Shown here one piece after another: positions 1 through 7,838 of a stretch of 18,490 nucleotides of DNA. The stretch comes from an uncultured Clostridium sp. (GTDB taxonomy: Bacteria > Bacillota_A > Clostridia > Lachnospirales > Lachnospiraceae). The notes under the pieces were generated by a model that saw only the letters and a list, made by a program, of their open reading frames with translations, was not told the origin of the DNA and made no database searches. The stretch is taken from positions 1 through 18,490 of the forward strand of contig CAMAMD010000005.1 of assembly GCA_945836785.1 (NCBI GenBank), in the 5' to 3' direction. The position numbers and the translations under genes were made by a program. Within the stretch, counting starts at the first letter, position 1. Every line of letters begins with the position of its first letter.

Positions 1-7
1 AAAAAAA

Positions 8-46
8 TGTGCTCCCATTTGACACATCGTTGAGAGGTGTGGGAGC
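8..46 (-). terminator. Rho-independent terminator of pyrG
   Basis: On the minus strand GCTCCCA (40-46) pairs with TGGGAGC (11-17), with a possible inner ACAC/GTGT pairing. A run of seven T follows at 1-7. It lies about 110 bases past the pyrG stop, and no other gene is visible between them. The rest of 47-156 is AT-rich and holds nothing I recognise. Confidence 0.8.
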
Positions 47-156
47 TCCTGTTACTATTATTATATACAATTTATCAAAAAACGCAACCTCAAATAATAT
101 TTATTTAAAAGCAAAAAATATTTGATTTAAATATAGATTCGTTGGTGCTGGTGCGA

Positions 157-1761
157 TTATTTTTTGTTATTGATGGCAGCTTCAATGAATCCGAGGAAGA
201 GCGGATGCGCCTTGTTCGGGCGGCTCTTGAATTCAGGGTGTGCCTGTGTGCCGATAAACCATGGATGGTCGGTCAATTCAATCATTTCCACGATGTGTCC
301 GTCCGGTGAGAGACCGGAGAGCATCATGCCGTTGTCTGTCAGAACCTGACGGTAATCGTTGTTGACCTCGTATCTGTGTCTGTGACGTTCGTGAATAAGC
401 TCTTTTCCGTATAACTGGTAAGCTTTTGAGGCAGGATCCAGTACACATGGATAAGAACCGAGACGTAATGTTCCCCCGAGGTCTGTTACATCATTCTGGT
501 CAGGCATAATGTGAATAACCTGATGATTGGAGCTTGGGTTAAACTCTGAGCTGTTTGCGTCGGAATAACCAACCACGTTTCTGACAAATTCCACGATAGT
601 AAGCTGCATACCGAGACACAAGCCGAGGTATGGAATCTTGTTTACACGCGCATATTTTATTGCTTCAATCATGCCTTCGATACCCCTGTCACCGAAACCG
701 CCAGGTACCAGAATACCGGATACATCTCCAAGGATATCGTCTACGTTGTCGGCATTTAGCTGTTCGGAATCAACCCATTTGATATCTACGTCTGCTCTGT
801 GGGCTACACCTGCGTGCTTTAAAGATTCAACAACCGAGATATAGGCATCATGCAGAGATACATACTTTCCGACCAATGCAACCTTGACAGTCTTGTCAGG
901 ATTCTTCCAGTTATCAACCATAGCAATCCAGTCCGTTAAATCCGGTTCTGGGCAAGGAATATTCAGACACTTACAGGCTACATTTGCAAGCTTTTCGCGC
1001 TCCATGGCGAGAGGAACCTCATATAAGACATCTACATCAAGATTTTGGATTACACATTCACTCGGAACATTGCAGAATCTTGCAATCTTGTCCTTGATAC
1101 CTTTGTCTAAAGGCAAATCGGAACGGCAGACAAGAATATTCGGCTGAATTCCGAGGGATTGACAGTTCTTAACACTCGCCTGTGTCGGTTTTGTCTTCAA
1201 TTCACCCGATGATTTCAGATAAGGAATCAGGGTAACGTGAATCATAATGCAGTTTTCATGTCCTACATCAAGCTGGAACTGTCTGATAGCCTCCATGTAT
1301 GGCTGGCTTTCGATATCACCCACAGTTCCGCCTACTTCTATAATAGCAATTTCTGTCTCTTTGGAATCAGGATTGCGATAAAAACGGTCTTTGATTTCAT
1401 TTGTGATGTGTGGGATGACCTGAACTGTATGTCCGCCAAAGTCACCGCGACGCTCTTTGTTCAATATACTCCAGTATACTTTACCGGTCGTTACATTGGA
1501 GTGTTTATTCAGACTTTCATCGATAAATCGCTCGTAATGACCTAAATCAAGGTCTGTCTCGGCACCATCATCAGTTACGAAAACTTCACCATGCTGAATC
1601 GGATTCATAGTACCGGGGTCCATGTTGATATATGGGTCGAATTTCTGGCTGGTAACTTTGTAGCCCCTTGCTTTAAGCAGACGACCGAGGGAAGCAGCAG
1701 TGATGCCTTTTCCGAGTCCGGATACCACACCTCCTGTAACAAAAATGTATTTTACTGACAT
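157..1761 (-). CDS. pyrG: CTP synthase (glutamine-hydrolysing)
   Basis: Cytosolic enzyme that converts UTP to CTP using ATP and ammonia from glutamine, the last step of pyrimidine nucleotide synthesis. At 534 residues it has the usual family length. The N-terminal synthase half has the P-loop [10 protein letters not shown] (about 10-19) and KTKPTQ near 190. The C-terminal class I glutaminase half has the nucleophile in GLCLGMQ (Cys382) and the His508/Glu510 pair in HPEF. ATG at 1761 is preceded by AGGAGG (1770-1775). The gene has its own promoter and terminator. The upstream glycosyltransferase operon runs in the same direction and has no obvious terminator before it, so read-through is possible. 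Identification is firm. Confidence 0.98.
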   Translation of the reverse strand: MSVKYIFVTGGVVSGLGKGITAASLGRLLKARGYKVTSQKFDPYINMDPGTMNPIQHGEVFVTDDGAETDLDLGHYERFIDESLNKHSNVTTGKVYWSILNKERRGDFGGHTVQVIPHITNEIKDRFYRNPDSKETEIAIIEVGGTVGDIESQPYMEAIRQFQLDVGHENCIMIHVTLIPYLKSSGELKTKPTQASVKNCQSLGIQPNILVCRSDLPLDKGIKDKIARFCNVPSECVIQNLDVDVLYEVPLAMEREKLANVACKCLNIPCPEPDLTDWIAMVDNWKNPDKTVKVALVGKYVSLHDAYISVVESLKHAGVAHRADVDIKWVDSEQLNADNVDDILGDVSGILVPGGFGDRGIEGMIEAIKYARVNKIPYLGLCLGMQLTIVEFVRNVVGYSDANSSEFNPSSNHQVIHIMPDQNDVTDLGGTLRLGSYPCVLDPASKAYQLYGKELIHERHRHRYEVNNDYRQVLTDNGMMLSGLSPDGHIVEMIELTDHPWFIGTQAHPEFKSRPNKAHPLFLGFIEAAINNKK

Positions 1762-1820
1762 GAAAATGTCCTCCTAAGTTATATAAAATAAGATTTCTTA
1801 TGGTTACTCATATGTAGTCC

Positions 1821-1849
1821 ATTATAAGGGAAGTGAAAATTGAAGTCAA
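1821..1849 (-). promoter_or_regulatory. Sigma-A promoter of pyrG
   Basis: Reading the minus strand, TTGACT (1844-1849), a 17-base spacer and a perfect TATAAT (1821-1826) lie about 60 bases upstream of the pyrG start. The transcript would begin near GGAC, not the GGGC start used for CTP-dependent reiterative attenuation in Bacillus pyrG, so that control is not supported here. Confidence 0.85.
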
Positions 1850-1883
1850 CCATTATCCACGAAAACCCGCAGAAGTATTATGT

Positions 1884-2759
1884 TTATAATTTCATATGAA
1901 GTCCGTCGTACATTCCCTTAAATACAGCATGTATTTTGTGACGTTTCTCTTTTTCGTAAAGGATAATCGTCGCTGAAAATTTTATTACAAAGAAAAACGA
2001 TTTGAACACTGCCAAAGGTTTCCGCTGCTTTCGTGCGAGGTAAAAACGATTGCGTACAATGTAATATTTTCGCTTTGCGGAATGATTCTGTACTTTTACG
2101 GTTTTCCATAAAAAACGATGTGCTGTCATCCTGCCGAGTTCGTGCGTCAGTTGAACAGCTCCCACGCGTATAACTTCATATCCGGCATCCCACAATCTGT
2201 CACAGAAGTCGAAGTCTACACCGTCAATAAACATTTTTTCATCAAACCCTCCGATTGCCTGCCAGCCTGCATAAGATGTGAGAGAGCCGGAGGTGATACA
2301 GCGTTTGACAGGAATATTTTCGGAAGTTCCGCCGTCGATGATACCTGTATGTTTATCGACAATAGTAGGACAGAGAATTCCGATGTGTGTATGGTGACCT
2401 GCTGTGGAATCAGTATCATATCGTTCGGATAAATATTTTCGATATTGTTTTATCATGCCGGCAGGGCATACGGAATCCTGATCCAGAGTCAAAACCCAGG
2501 AGACACTGTAATTGGCGGCTTCTTTGAATATGCGGTTTAATGCCCATGAGATGCCTCGGTTTTCTTCATTATAAATAATATGAAGTCGGTCGGAACAAGG
2601 AAGTGCCTGTTCAATTGCTGCTTTGTTGTCCGAGCCGTTATCAACCAGAATGACATAGTCCACCTGATTCATTATGGCGTTAATATTTTCTTGCATTCGG
2701 CTGATATCCGGATTGAATAGGATGATACCTGCCGCTGTTGTTTCGTTCATAGCTTGCAA
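1884..2759 (-). CDS. Glycosyltransferase family 2 (rhamnosyltransferase-like)
   Basis: GT-A fold sugar transferase of about 291 residues, expected to work at the cytoplasmic membrane in cell-surface polysaccharide assembly. The N-terminal nucleotide-binding part reads VILVDNGSDN, the DxD metal site is in LTLDQDS, and IDGVDFDFCDRL fits the acceptor-side acidic motif seen in RfbF-type rhamnosyltransferases. The substrate is inferred only from family resemblance. The listed start is TTG at 2759, about six bases after a GGA-type ribosome site. ATG at 2750 (protein starting MNETT) is an alternative with poorer spacing. It is the last gene of a three-gene operon, 27 bases after the preceding gene. 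Confidence 0.85.
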   Translation of the reverse strand: MQAMNETTAAGIILFNPDISRMQENINAIMNQVDYVILVDNGSDNKAAIEQALPCSDRLHIIYNEENRGISWALNRIFKEAANYSVSWVLTLDQDSVCPAGMIKQYRKYLSERYDTDSTAGHHTHIGILCPTIVDKHTGIIDGGTSENIPVKRCITSGSLTSYAGWQAIGGFDEKMFIDGVDFDFCDRLWDAGYEVIRVGAVQLTHELGRMTAHRFLWKTVKVQNHSAKRKYYIVRNRFYLARKQRKPLAVFKSFFFVIKFSATIILYEKEKRHKIHAVFKGMYDGLHMKL

Positions 2760-2786
2760 CTTTTTCCTTTTCTTTTTTGATTATCT

Positions 2787-3707
2787 TTAATAGCAGTGGA
2801 ACAAAATGGCAAAGAAGGTTATCACATCCACGCTGAAAAGATTACATTTGATCCGTTTGTCTCTGCACAGTTTCAGGGTAGCCGACAGGGAGTCCCGATA
2901 ATGCAGGATGGTCTCGCAAAGCGCTTTGCTTTCATCGGTCATGTCATCTTTCAGATAGGTATACAAAAACTTTGCCTGTTTTGTGGCTTCGTGACGCCGG
3001 TTTGTAAAGATATTTGTTACACTGTAAATGCGTTTTATGAGCCCTTTCCCATGACCGGTTACAGTAGATTCGTGCCGGCGCAGTTTAATATAACTTTTTT
3101 GTGAGAAGAGAATTTTTCCTCCACAGGCAAGATATGTCAGATATACGGTGCCGTCATGGCTCATACACATTCCGTCGGGCTGGCGGATATCCATTTTTCG
3201 ACATAGCATAAGAAGTGCAGGTGTAAATATCATGGTGCACCCGGATAAACGTGGGCGCGTAATGGCACTTCCAAATTGAGGCTTCAGATTTTTGAACACA
3301 TTTTTGTACTGGAAATTCAGGTCTGCATCTGTCACATTCAGTGCAGAGGCATATAATTTGCGGGAGTCTTTAGACTGGCGTAATGCATGAATTCCGCTGG
3401 CAAGCTTGTTGGGCTCCCATACATCGTCCTGGTCGGAAAAAGCATAGTAATCGTAATTGGTCGGGACTTCCAGCAGAATGCTCCAAAAACTTTGGGCATA
3501 CCCAAGATTGTTCCCTTCGTATACAGATATATTGTCGTGCACTGTCTCAAATTTGCGGAGTATATCCAATGTACCATCGGTGGAACCATCATCACGTATC
3601 ATGAGAGTTACATTTACGTGGTTCTGTCCCAGAATACTGTTTATCTGGTCAATAATATATTTTTCACCGTTGTATGTGGACATCATTACGCATACGGTAG
3701 GTTTCAT
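2787..3707 (-). CDS. Glycosyltransferase family 2
   Basis: GT-A glycosyltransferase of 306 residues. It opens with the classic family 2 start (VCVMMSTYNGEKYI), then RDDGSTDG near residue 40 and the DxD-type SDQDDVW around 95. It probably transfers a sugar from a nucleotide donor to a lipid-linked or cell-wall polymer. The donor cannot be read from the sequence. The ATG at 3707 has an AGAGGG ribosome site that lies inside the last codons of the upstream gene. Only five bases separate the two genes, which indicates translational coupling in one operon. The C-terminus is hydrophobic (VDVITFFAILFHCY) and may touch the membrane. Confidence 0.88.
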   Translation of the reverse strand: MKPTVCVMMSTYNGEKYIIDQINSILGQNHVNVTLMIRDDGSTDGTLDILRKFETVHDNISVYEGNNLGYAQSFWSILLEVPTNYDYYAFSDQDDVWEPNKLASGIHALRQSKDSRKLYASALNVTDADLNFQYKNVFKNLKPQFGSAITRPRLSGCTMIFTPALLMLCRKMDIRQPDGMCMSHDGTVYLTYLACGGKILFSQKSYIKLRRHESTVTGHGKGLIKRIYSVTNIFTNRRHEATKQAKFLYTYLKDDMTDESKALCETILHYRDSLSATLKLCRDKRIKCNLFSVDVITFFAILFHCY

Positions 3708-3712
3708 AATCG

Positions 3713-4924
3713 TTACCCTCTTTCGATTTCGTTGTGTTCCCTTTCAGATTCGTTTTTTAATTCTGTATAAATTGTCTGCATTCTTTCATGTACGATTGCA
3801 ATATCAAAGTTTTCCCTGCAGCGGCGGGTGTTTTCCTCGCCAAGCATTTCCCTTGTTTCAGGGTGTGAAAGCAGCTTGTCCAGTTTGTCTGCAAACTCCG
3901 GTATGGCATGTACATCAACCAGGTAATCAGCGGACTGTGTATGTTCTGTCTGACCAAGCAAATCCCGGTTTCCGCGTATGTCAGATGCGACAATTGGAAG
4001 TCCGGCTGCCATTGCCTGCATGACACTTACAGGAAGTCCCTCCTGGTAACTTGTAAACAAAAATAAATCGGCGAGGTGATAAATCTCTAGAATGTCTGTC
4101 CGATATCCCAGGAAAAAGACCCTGTCTGCAATGCCGCGTGTTTCGCAAAGTGAGGTAAGCTTGTCGCGTTCCTGACCTTTTCCGCAGATGACCAGTATGC
4201 AATCTTTGCTTTTCATTTCGGAAAATGCTTCGATTGTTCCGGCTACATTTTTTCGCGGAATCAGTTCTGCAACATTGAGGATAATCGGTTTATCCGGTGG
4301 AAGACCAAGCTTTGCACGCTTTTTGGCAACGTCAACCGACATATTTTGTATTGCATTCGTGTCCACACCGATTCCGGGTACATACCGGGTGTTCGGATGA
4401 TGGAAACGATTTTTTGCTGCATCGTAGTCCTCTTGGTTAAGTGTAATCAGGCAGTCAGTGTATCGGGACAGATGTTTTTCAATCATATAAAAGAGTGCAG
4501 CCTTTTTCCCGGAAGCACCCTTGAAAAAATGAAATCCATGGACAAAATAAATCACTTTGCATTGTCCGGCTTTGCGTGCTTTTTTTGCTGCGATTCTACC
4601 TACAACTCCGCCAAAAGGTGTCTGGGTGTGTATAATTTCGCAGGGATGTTTCCTTAAATATTTTTTAAGTGCAAAAATGGATGAAAGCATTTTGTGAAGC
4701 TGTGTTACTTTTCGCGGAATCGGAAGGTCAAGGATGTCAATTCCCTGCTTCGTTAATTCCTGGTGAAAGGCCTGAACGCGCTCGTTGCTGCTTGAATTTC
4801 CATCCTGAAAATTTGCAACAACAGTGATTTCATATTCCATAGATTGCAATATGGCAATGTTATCTCTATTAAAATGGTCAATCATAGATGCTGAGTTTGC
4901 AACCAGCATAGCTCTTTTCTTCAT
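3713..4924 (-). CDS. Glycosyltransferase family 4 (GT-B fold)
   Basis: Retaining-type GT-B glycosyltransferase of about 403 residues, similar in build to EpsD/EpsF/CapM polysaccharide enzymes. The N-terminal acceptor domain has HTQTPFGGVVGR and VHGFHFF. The C-terminal donor domain begins near KPIILNVAELIPRKN and holds the nucleotide-sugar segment TSYQEGLPVSVMQAMAAGLP. In that segment the second Glu of the usual E-x7-E motif reads as Gln. The open frame extends to 4936, but that ATG overlaps the ribosome site GGAGG (4930-4934), so I take ATG 4924 (MKKRAM), five bases after it. It is the first gene of the glycosyltransferase operon. Nothing here identifies the polymer made. Confidence 0.88.
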   Translation of the reverse strand: MKKRAMLVANSASMIDHFNRDNIAILQSMEYEITVVANFQDGNSSSNERVQAFHQELTKQGIDILDLPIPRKVTQLHKMLSSIFALKKYLRKHPCEIIHTQTPFGGVVGRIAAKKARKAGQCKVIYFVHGFHFFKGASGKKAALFYMIEKHLSRYTDCLITLNQEDYDAAKNRFHHPNTRYVPGIGVDTNAIQNMSVDVAKKRAKLGLPPDKPIILNVAELIPRKNVAGTIEAFSEMKSKDCILVICGKGQERDKLTSLCETRGIADRVFFLGYRTDILEIYHLADLFLFTSYQEGLPVSVMQAMAAGLPIVASDIRGNRDLLGQTEHTQSADYLVDVHAIPEFADKLDKLLSHPETREMLGEENTRRCRENFDIAIVHERMQTIYTELKNESEREHNEIERG

Positions 4925-4959
4925 AGGTGCCTCCATGTTTGGCTGAATACAATATACGA

Positions 4960-4988
4960 ATTATACCTTATTTTTTGATGCAAAACAA
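4960..4988 (-). promoter_or_regulatory. Probable sigma-A promoter of the glycosyltransferase operon
   Basis: On the minus strand a perfect TATAAT (4960-4965) lies 17 bases from a weak -35, TTGTTT (4983-4988). It is about 35 bases upstream of the first glycosyltransferase gene and just downstream, in the direction of transcription, of palindrome A. Confidence 0.6.
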
Positions 4989-5048
4989 TTATTTATCCAA
5001 AACATGCCGAAAAAGATGCCAAAAAATATTTGCAGAGTAAGTATCATG

Positions 5049-5331
5049 TGCATGATGTTTATTATAAATGAGGGTGTCGCACTAAGGCAATATGGTGAGG
5101 TTATCTGTATAATTCGGAAAACTCGCTCTCGCTCGTTGCTCACGCAGCGGATACTAAGCTCGACATAAAACTCACCCGGTTCTGCAATTTACACTTGGTG
5201 TACTGCAGAACCGGGTGGTTTTATATCTCGCTAAGTACCGGCGTTCACAAACGGTTTTCCTTTATTATACAGACAACCTCGCCGTATTGTCTTAGCGCGA
5301 TACCCCTCATTGAGTAAACATCGATAATGCA
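5049..5331. repeat. Long palindrome A with conserved internal-loop core
   Basis: An imperfect inverted repeat of about 280 bases between the cotJ operon and the glycosyltransferase promoter. The outer arms (about 5054-5116 with 5260-5322) pair almost throughout, and the substitutions I see are transitions. The core has GAAAAC (5117-5122) pairing with GTTTTC (5254-5259), a 19-base loop (5123-5141) facing a 9-base loop (5245-5253), ACGC/GCGT, an AG bulge (5146-5147) and CGG/CCG. Inside lies a perfect 14-bp stem (5173-5186 with 5204-5217) capped by ACAC-TTG-GTGT. The same core recurs in palindrome B. The inner stem is flanked by short T-runs on both strands and could act as a terminator for cotJC. 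No coding capacity is evident. Confidence 0.9.
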
Positions 5332-5370
5332 AGAAATGATTAACATCATTTGACAGTCTCATTTGAAAAA

Positions 5371-6012
5371 TTATTTGTCGCAATTGCAATCCGGTTTTTT
5401 AACACATGGTGCAACCTTATCAAATGCAGGATTAAATGCATAGAAATTTTTCTCATCCAGTTTGTCGGTCACGAGACGCAGACATTCTCCAAATCGCTGG
5501 AAATGTACGATTTCTCTTGCACGAAGGAATTTGATAGGCTCATATACATCAGGATAATCTTTGCAGAGGCGTAGCAGATTATCATATGTGGAACGTGCTT
5601 TCTGCTCTGCGGCAAGATCCTCGTATAAATCAGTGATAGGATCCCCCTTGCTCTGGAATTCACATGCGTTGAATGGAATACCGCCCGCTGCCTGTGGCCA
5701 GATTCCGATTGTATGATCCACATAATATTTATCAAAACCGGACGCTTTGATTTCTTCCATGGACAGGTCTTTGGTGAGCTGATAGATAATGCTTGCGACA
5801 ATTTCCAGGTGTCCCAGCTCCTCGGTACCAATATCATTGAGGGTGGCGACGCATTCCTTGTATGGCATGGCATATCTTTGAGACAGATAGCGCATGGAAG
5901 CCCCCATTTCACCGTCAGGACCTCCGTACTGGCTGATGATTGCCTGGGCCAGCTTGGCGTTTGTTTCCTTTATATTTACAGGACATTGAAGTCGTTTTTC
6001 ATATACCCACAT
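5371..6012 (-). CDS. cotJC: CotJC-type manganese catalase, spore coat
   Basis: Di-manganese catalase-family ferritin-like protein of 213 residues, associated with the spore coat, where it may break down hydrogen peroxide. Likely metal ligands are visible and spaced as in Mn catalases: Glu35 (in GPDGEMGASMRYL), Glu65 and His68 (TEELGHLE), Glu136 (AAEQKAR) and His170 (REIVHF). The start ATG at 6012 directly follows the cotJB stop (TAA-ATG), so translation is coupled. The C-terminus is extended and Cys-bearing (APCVKKPDCNCDK), which echoes the Cys-rich CotJA. Catalytic activity is inferred from the intact ligands. Confidence 0.95.
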   Translation of the reverse strand: MWVYEKRLQCPVNIKETNAKLAQAIISQYGGPDGEMGASMRYLSQRYAMPYKECVATLNDIGTEELGHLEIVASIIYQLTKDLSMEEIKASGFDKYYVDHTIGIWPQAAGGIPFNACEFQSKGDPITDLYEDLAAEQKARSTYDNLLRLCKDYPDVYEPIKFLRAREIVHFQRFGECLRLVTDKLDEKNFYAFNPAFDKVAPCVKKPDCNCDK

Positions 6013-6276
6013 TTAGTAACCACACTCCCCTTCCCAAGGCCAGGGTTTATTCACCCAGTCCCAATAATTGCTTGTATTTACATCATATCTGCTGATTGGA
6101 CCATACATCTCTGTATAATCATGTATGGCTTCGCGACGCAGATGTTTATAGTGATTATATGTGTCAATCGCCTCGACACAGTCAGGATGTGTGTTGAGGA
6201 ACAAAGTTATCTCATCCAGCATAAAAGAAAACTGGTTGATTAAGCAGAATAATTCTTTTTTACTCATTTTATTCAT
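6013..6276 (-). CDS. cotJB: CotJB spore coat protein
   Basis: Small soluble protein of 87 residues and the middle member of the conserved cotJABC spore-coat operon. CotJB family members are about this long. The Trp/Tyr-rich C-terminus (YGPISRYDVNTSNYWDWVNKPWPWEGECGY) fits the family, and the N-terminus is predicted helical. Its ATG overlaps the cotJA stop (TAATG) and its stop directly abuts cotJC, so the three are almost certainly one transcript. Its biochemical role is not established beyond coat assembly. Confidence 0.92.
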   Translation of the reverse strand: MNKMSKKELFCLINQFSFMLDEITLFLNTHPDCVEAIDTYNHYKHLRREAIHDYTEMYGPISRYDVNTSNYWDWVNKPWPWEGECGY

Positions 6277-6626
6277 TACATTTTCCCCCTTGCTCCGCAG
6301 AATATCAGATTCAGTTCAGGGAAAGCAGTGCCCTCGCAAAGTGCTTTCTCAGGGGCATACATTTCTCCCCATTTTTGCATTGGCACATATGCCATACCAA
6401 TAGGCATATGACGCATATGCGGATTATCGTCTTTACAAGCACAGCCCGAATCATAAGATTTCGGGTCACTATTGCCACAACCGGAATTTTTGACCGGTGA
6501 AGTATTACAGCCACAGCCGGAATTACGGTTGGTGCCATAATTTGTATTCATGTCGCACTGGCTTCTGCCGCCGGAATTTACATTACGGCCATAACTACCG
6601 CGACCATAATTTCTATATGGTTCCAA
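6276..6626 (-). CDS. cotJA: CotJA spore coat protein with Cys-rich N-terminal extension
   Basis: First gene of the cotJ operon, 116 residues. The C-terminal half (from about MRHMPIGMAYVPMQ through CEGTAFPELNLIFCGARGK) is the CotJA family domain. The N-terminal half is rich in Gly, Asn, Tyr and Cys, with repeated SGC units (SGCGC, SGCG, SGCAC), giving six Cys before residue 70. That makes it longer than the roughly 80-residue forms I know. The start is TTG at 6626, supported by AGGAGG (6635-6640) eight bases upstream. No ATG in frame precedes the domain with a comparable site. I could not find a convincing mother-cell sigma-E or sigma-K promoter by eye. Confidence 0.88.
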   Translation of the reverse strand: MEPYRNYGRGSYGRNVNSGGRSQCDMNTNYGTNRNSGCGCNTSPVKNSGCGNSDPKSYDSGCACKDDNPHMRHMPIGMAYVPMQKWGEMYAPEKALCEGTAFPELNLIFCGARGKM

Positions 6627-6740
6627 TTGATTTACCTCCTGATTAGTTTGAAATATACATGGATTCTTTCATTTTGGTATAATTCATTTTATGTGACTTG
6701 GGCGAAGTGTGTGATAAAAAAGTGAATTTCCTGATTTATA

Positions 6741-6769
6741 TTGAAAATATTTGTAAATACTAATAAAAT
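6741..6769 (+). promoter_or_regulatory. Sigma-A promoter of the YbhN-like gene
   Basis: TTGAAA (6741-6746), a 17-base spacer and TAAAAT (6764-6769) lie about 30 bases upstream of the start. An extended -10 (TGGTATAAT, 6675-6683) further upstream could be a second promoter but lacks a -35. Confidence 0.65.
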
Positions 6770-6800
6770 ATAGCTATTATACATATTAAAGAGGCGTATT

Positions 6801-7838
6801 ATGGGGAATACAAAGCTGAAAGAAAAAAAAGAAAACGCAATTATAGAGCAAAAAAAAATATTGGGGAATATTTTGAAATGGGTCCTTATTTTGGGGCTGC
6901 TTATCTTTGCGGGTATAAAAAATAAAGCGTTCATGAAAGAGGCAGTCACAGAGGTAATGAACACTCCGATATGGAAATTGATTGCCTGTCTGCTGCTCGC
7001 AAATTTATATTTTGTGGCAGAGGGAACCATCATAGGACGTATGACATCAACAGGCGAGGCAAAACTCACAATCGGTCAGGGAATCAGTTGTGCATATATG
7101 TGTGCCTTTTACAGGCTGGCAACCCTTGGAAGCGGAAATGGAATCGCCCAGCTCTATTATTACAATACAAAAGGGATTCGTGTAGCAGAGGGCACAGGAA
7201 TGTCATTGTCCCAGTACACGTTTCAAAAAATAACAATCGGAGTCATGGGCGTTGTTTCGTTCATATGTCTGATTTTGTTCGGTAATAAAAATCTGCTTGA
7301 ATACGCCGGATATATGCTTGCCGGCGTGGTGGTGATATCGTTCATATGCATCTTTTTGTTTGTGATAACGGTATCCAAAAAGATATCAGATTTGGTGATG
7401 AAACTTGCACGCAAGCTCATAAAACAAAAATGGAAATTATACAGCAAGCTTGATCAGGCACAGAATGCCATCGACAGTCTGCAAAGCCAGGGACGACTGA
7501 TATGGCAGGATAAGAAGTTGTTTGCACAGGTGGTGCTGCTCAATGTTTTCAAATTTTCCTGCTGGTATGTGATACCGGGTGTTTTGTTCGTTCAGGAGTT
7601 TGATGTAAATCTGTTTATGTGCCTTGCGCTGATGGCTGTCTGCAATATGCTGGGATGTGTTATGGTTGCCCCATCGGGTGTAGGAACCTTGGATTTTGTG
7701 TTTGCGATTTTCTTTGGCAGTATTATACCTGAGGGGGATTCTGTCGCTGCGGCGATTGTAATATATCGTTTCTTCACATGGGTAGTGCCGTTTTTAATCG
7801 GACTGATTCCGGCGGCGTTTCTCAAAAAAGAAAGATGA
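6801..7838 (+). CDS. YbhN / MprF-N-like integral membrane protein (lysylphosphatidylglycerol synthase TM family)
   Basis: Polytopic membrane protein of 345 residues. After a charged N-terminus, hydrophobic segments begin near residue 24 and recur to the C-terminus. The family signature is present: APSGVGTLDF around 290, followed by IYRFFTWVVPFLIG near 321-333. The family is related to the flippase half of MprF, and members move or modify lipids at the cytoplasmic membrane. The catalytic synthase domain of MprF is absent, so only a lipid-transport-like role can be suggested. AGAGG lies six bases before the ATG. It is a single-gene unit. Its last two codons and stop sit inside the left arm of palindrome B. 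Confidence 0.85.
   Translation: MGNTKLKEKKENAIIEQKKILGNILKWVLILGLLIFAGIKNKAFMKEAVTEVMNTPIWKLIACLLLANLYFVAEGTIIGRMTSTGEAKLTIGQGISCAYMCAFYRLATLGSGNGIAQLYYYNTKGIRVAEGTGMSLSQYTFQKITIGVMGVVSFICLILFGNKNLLEYAGYMLAGVVVISFICIFLFVITVSKKISDLVMKLARKLIKQKWKLYSKLDQAQNAIDSLQSQGRLIWQDKKLFAQVVLLNVFKFSCWYVIPGVLFVQEFDVNLFMCLALMAVCNMLGCVMVAPSGVGTLDFVFAIFFGSIIPEGDSVAAAIVIYRFFTWVVPFLIGLIPAAFLKKER

Noticed and set aside
1762..1826. CTP-sensing reiterative attenuator in the pyrG leader
   Set aside because: The predicted transcript start is not GGGC and no leader terminator is visible; only a weak ATAAGA/TCTTAT hairpin is present.
5713..6243. 176-codon open frame antisense to cotJB/cotJC
   Set aside because: It is a frame shadow of strongly recognisable cot genes, with no ribosome site or family signature.
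6627..6740. Mother-cell sigma-E or sigma-K promoter for cotJ
   Set aside because: Expected biologically, but no pair of -35/-10 elements at correct spacing was convincing by eye.
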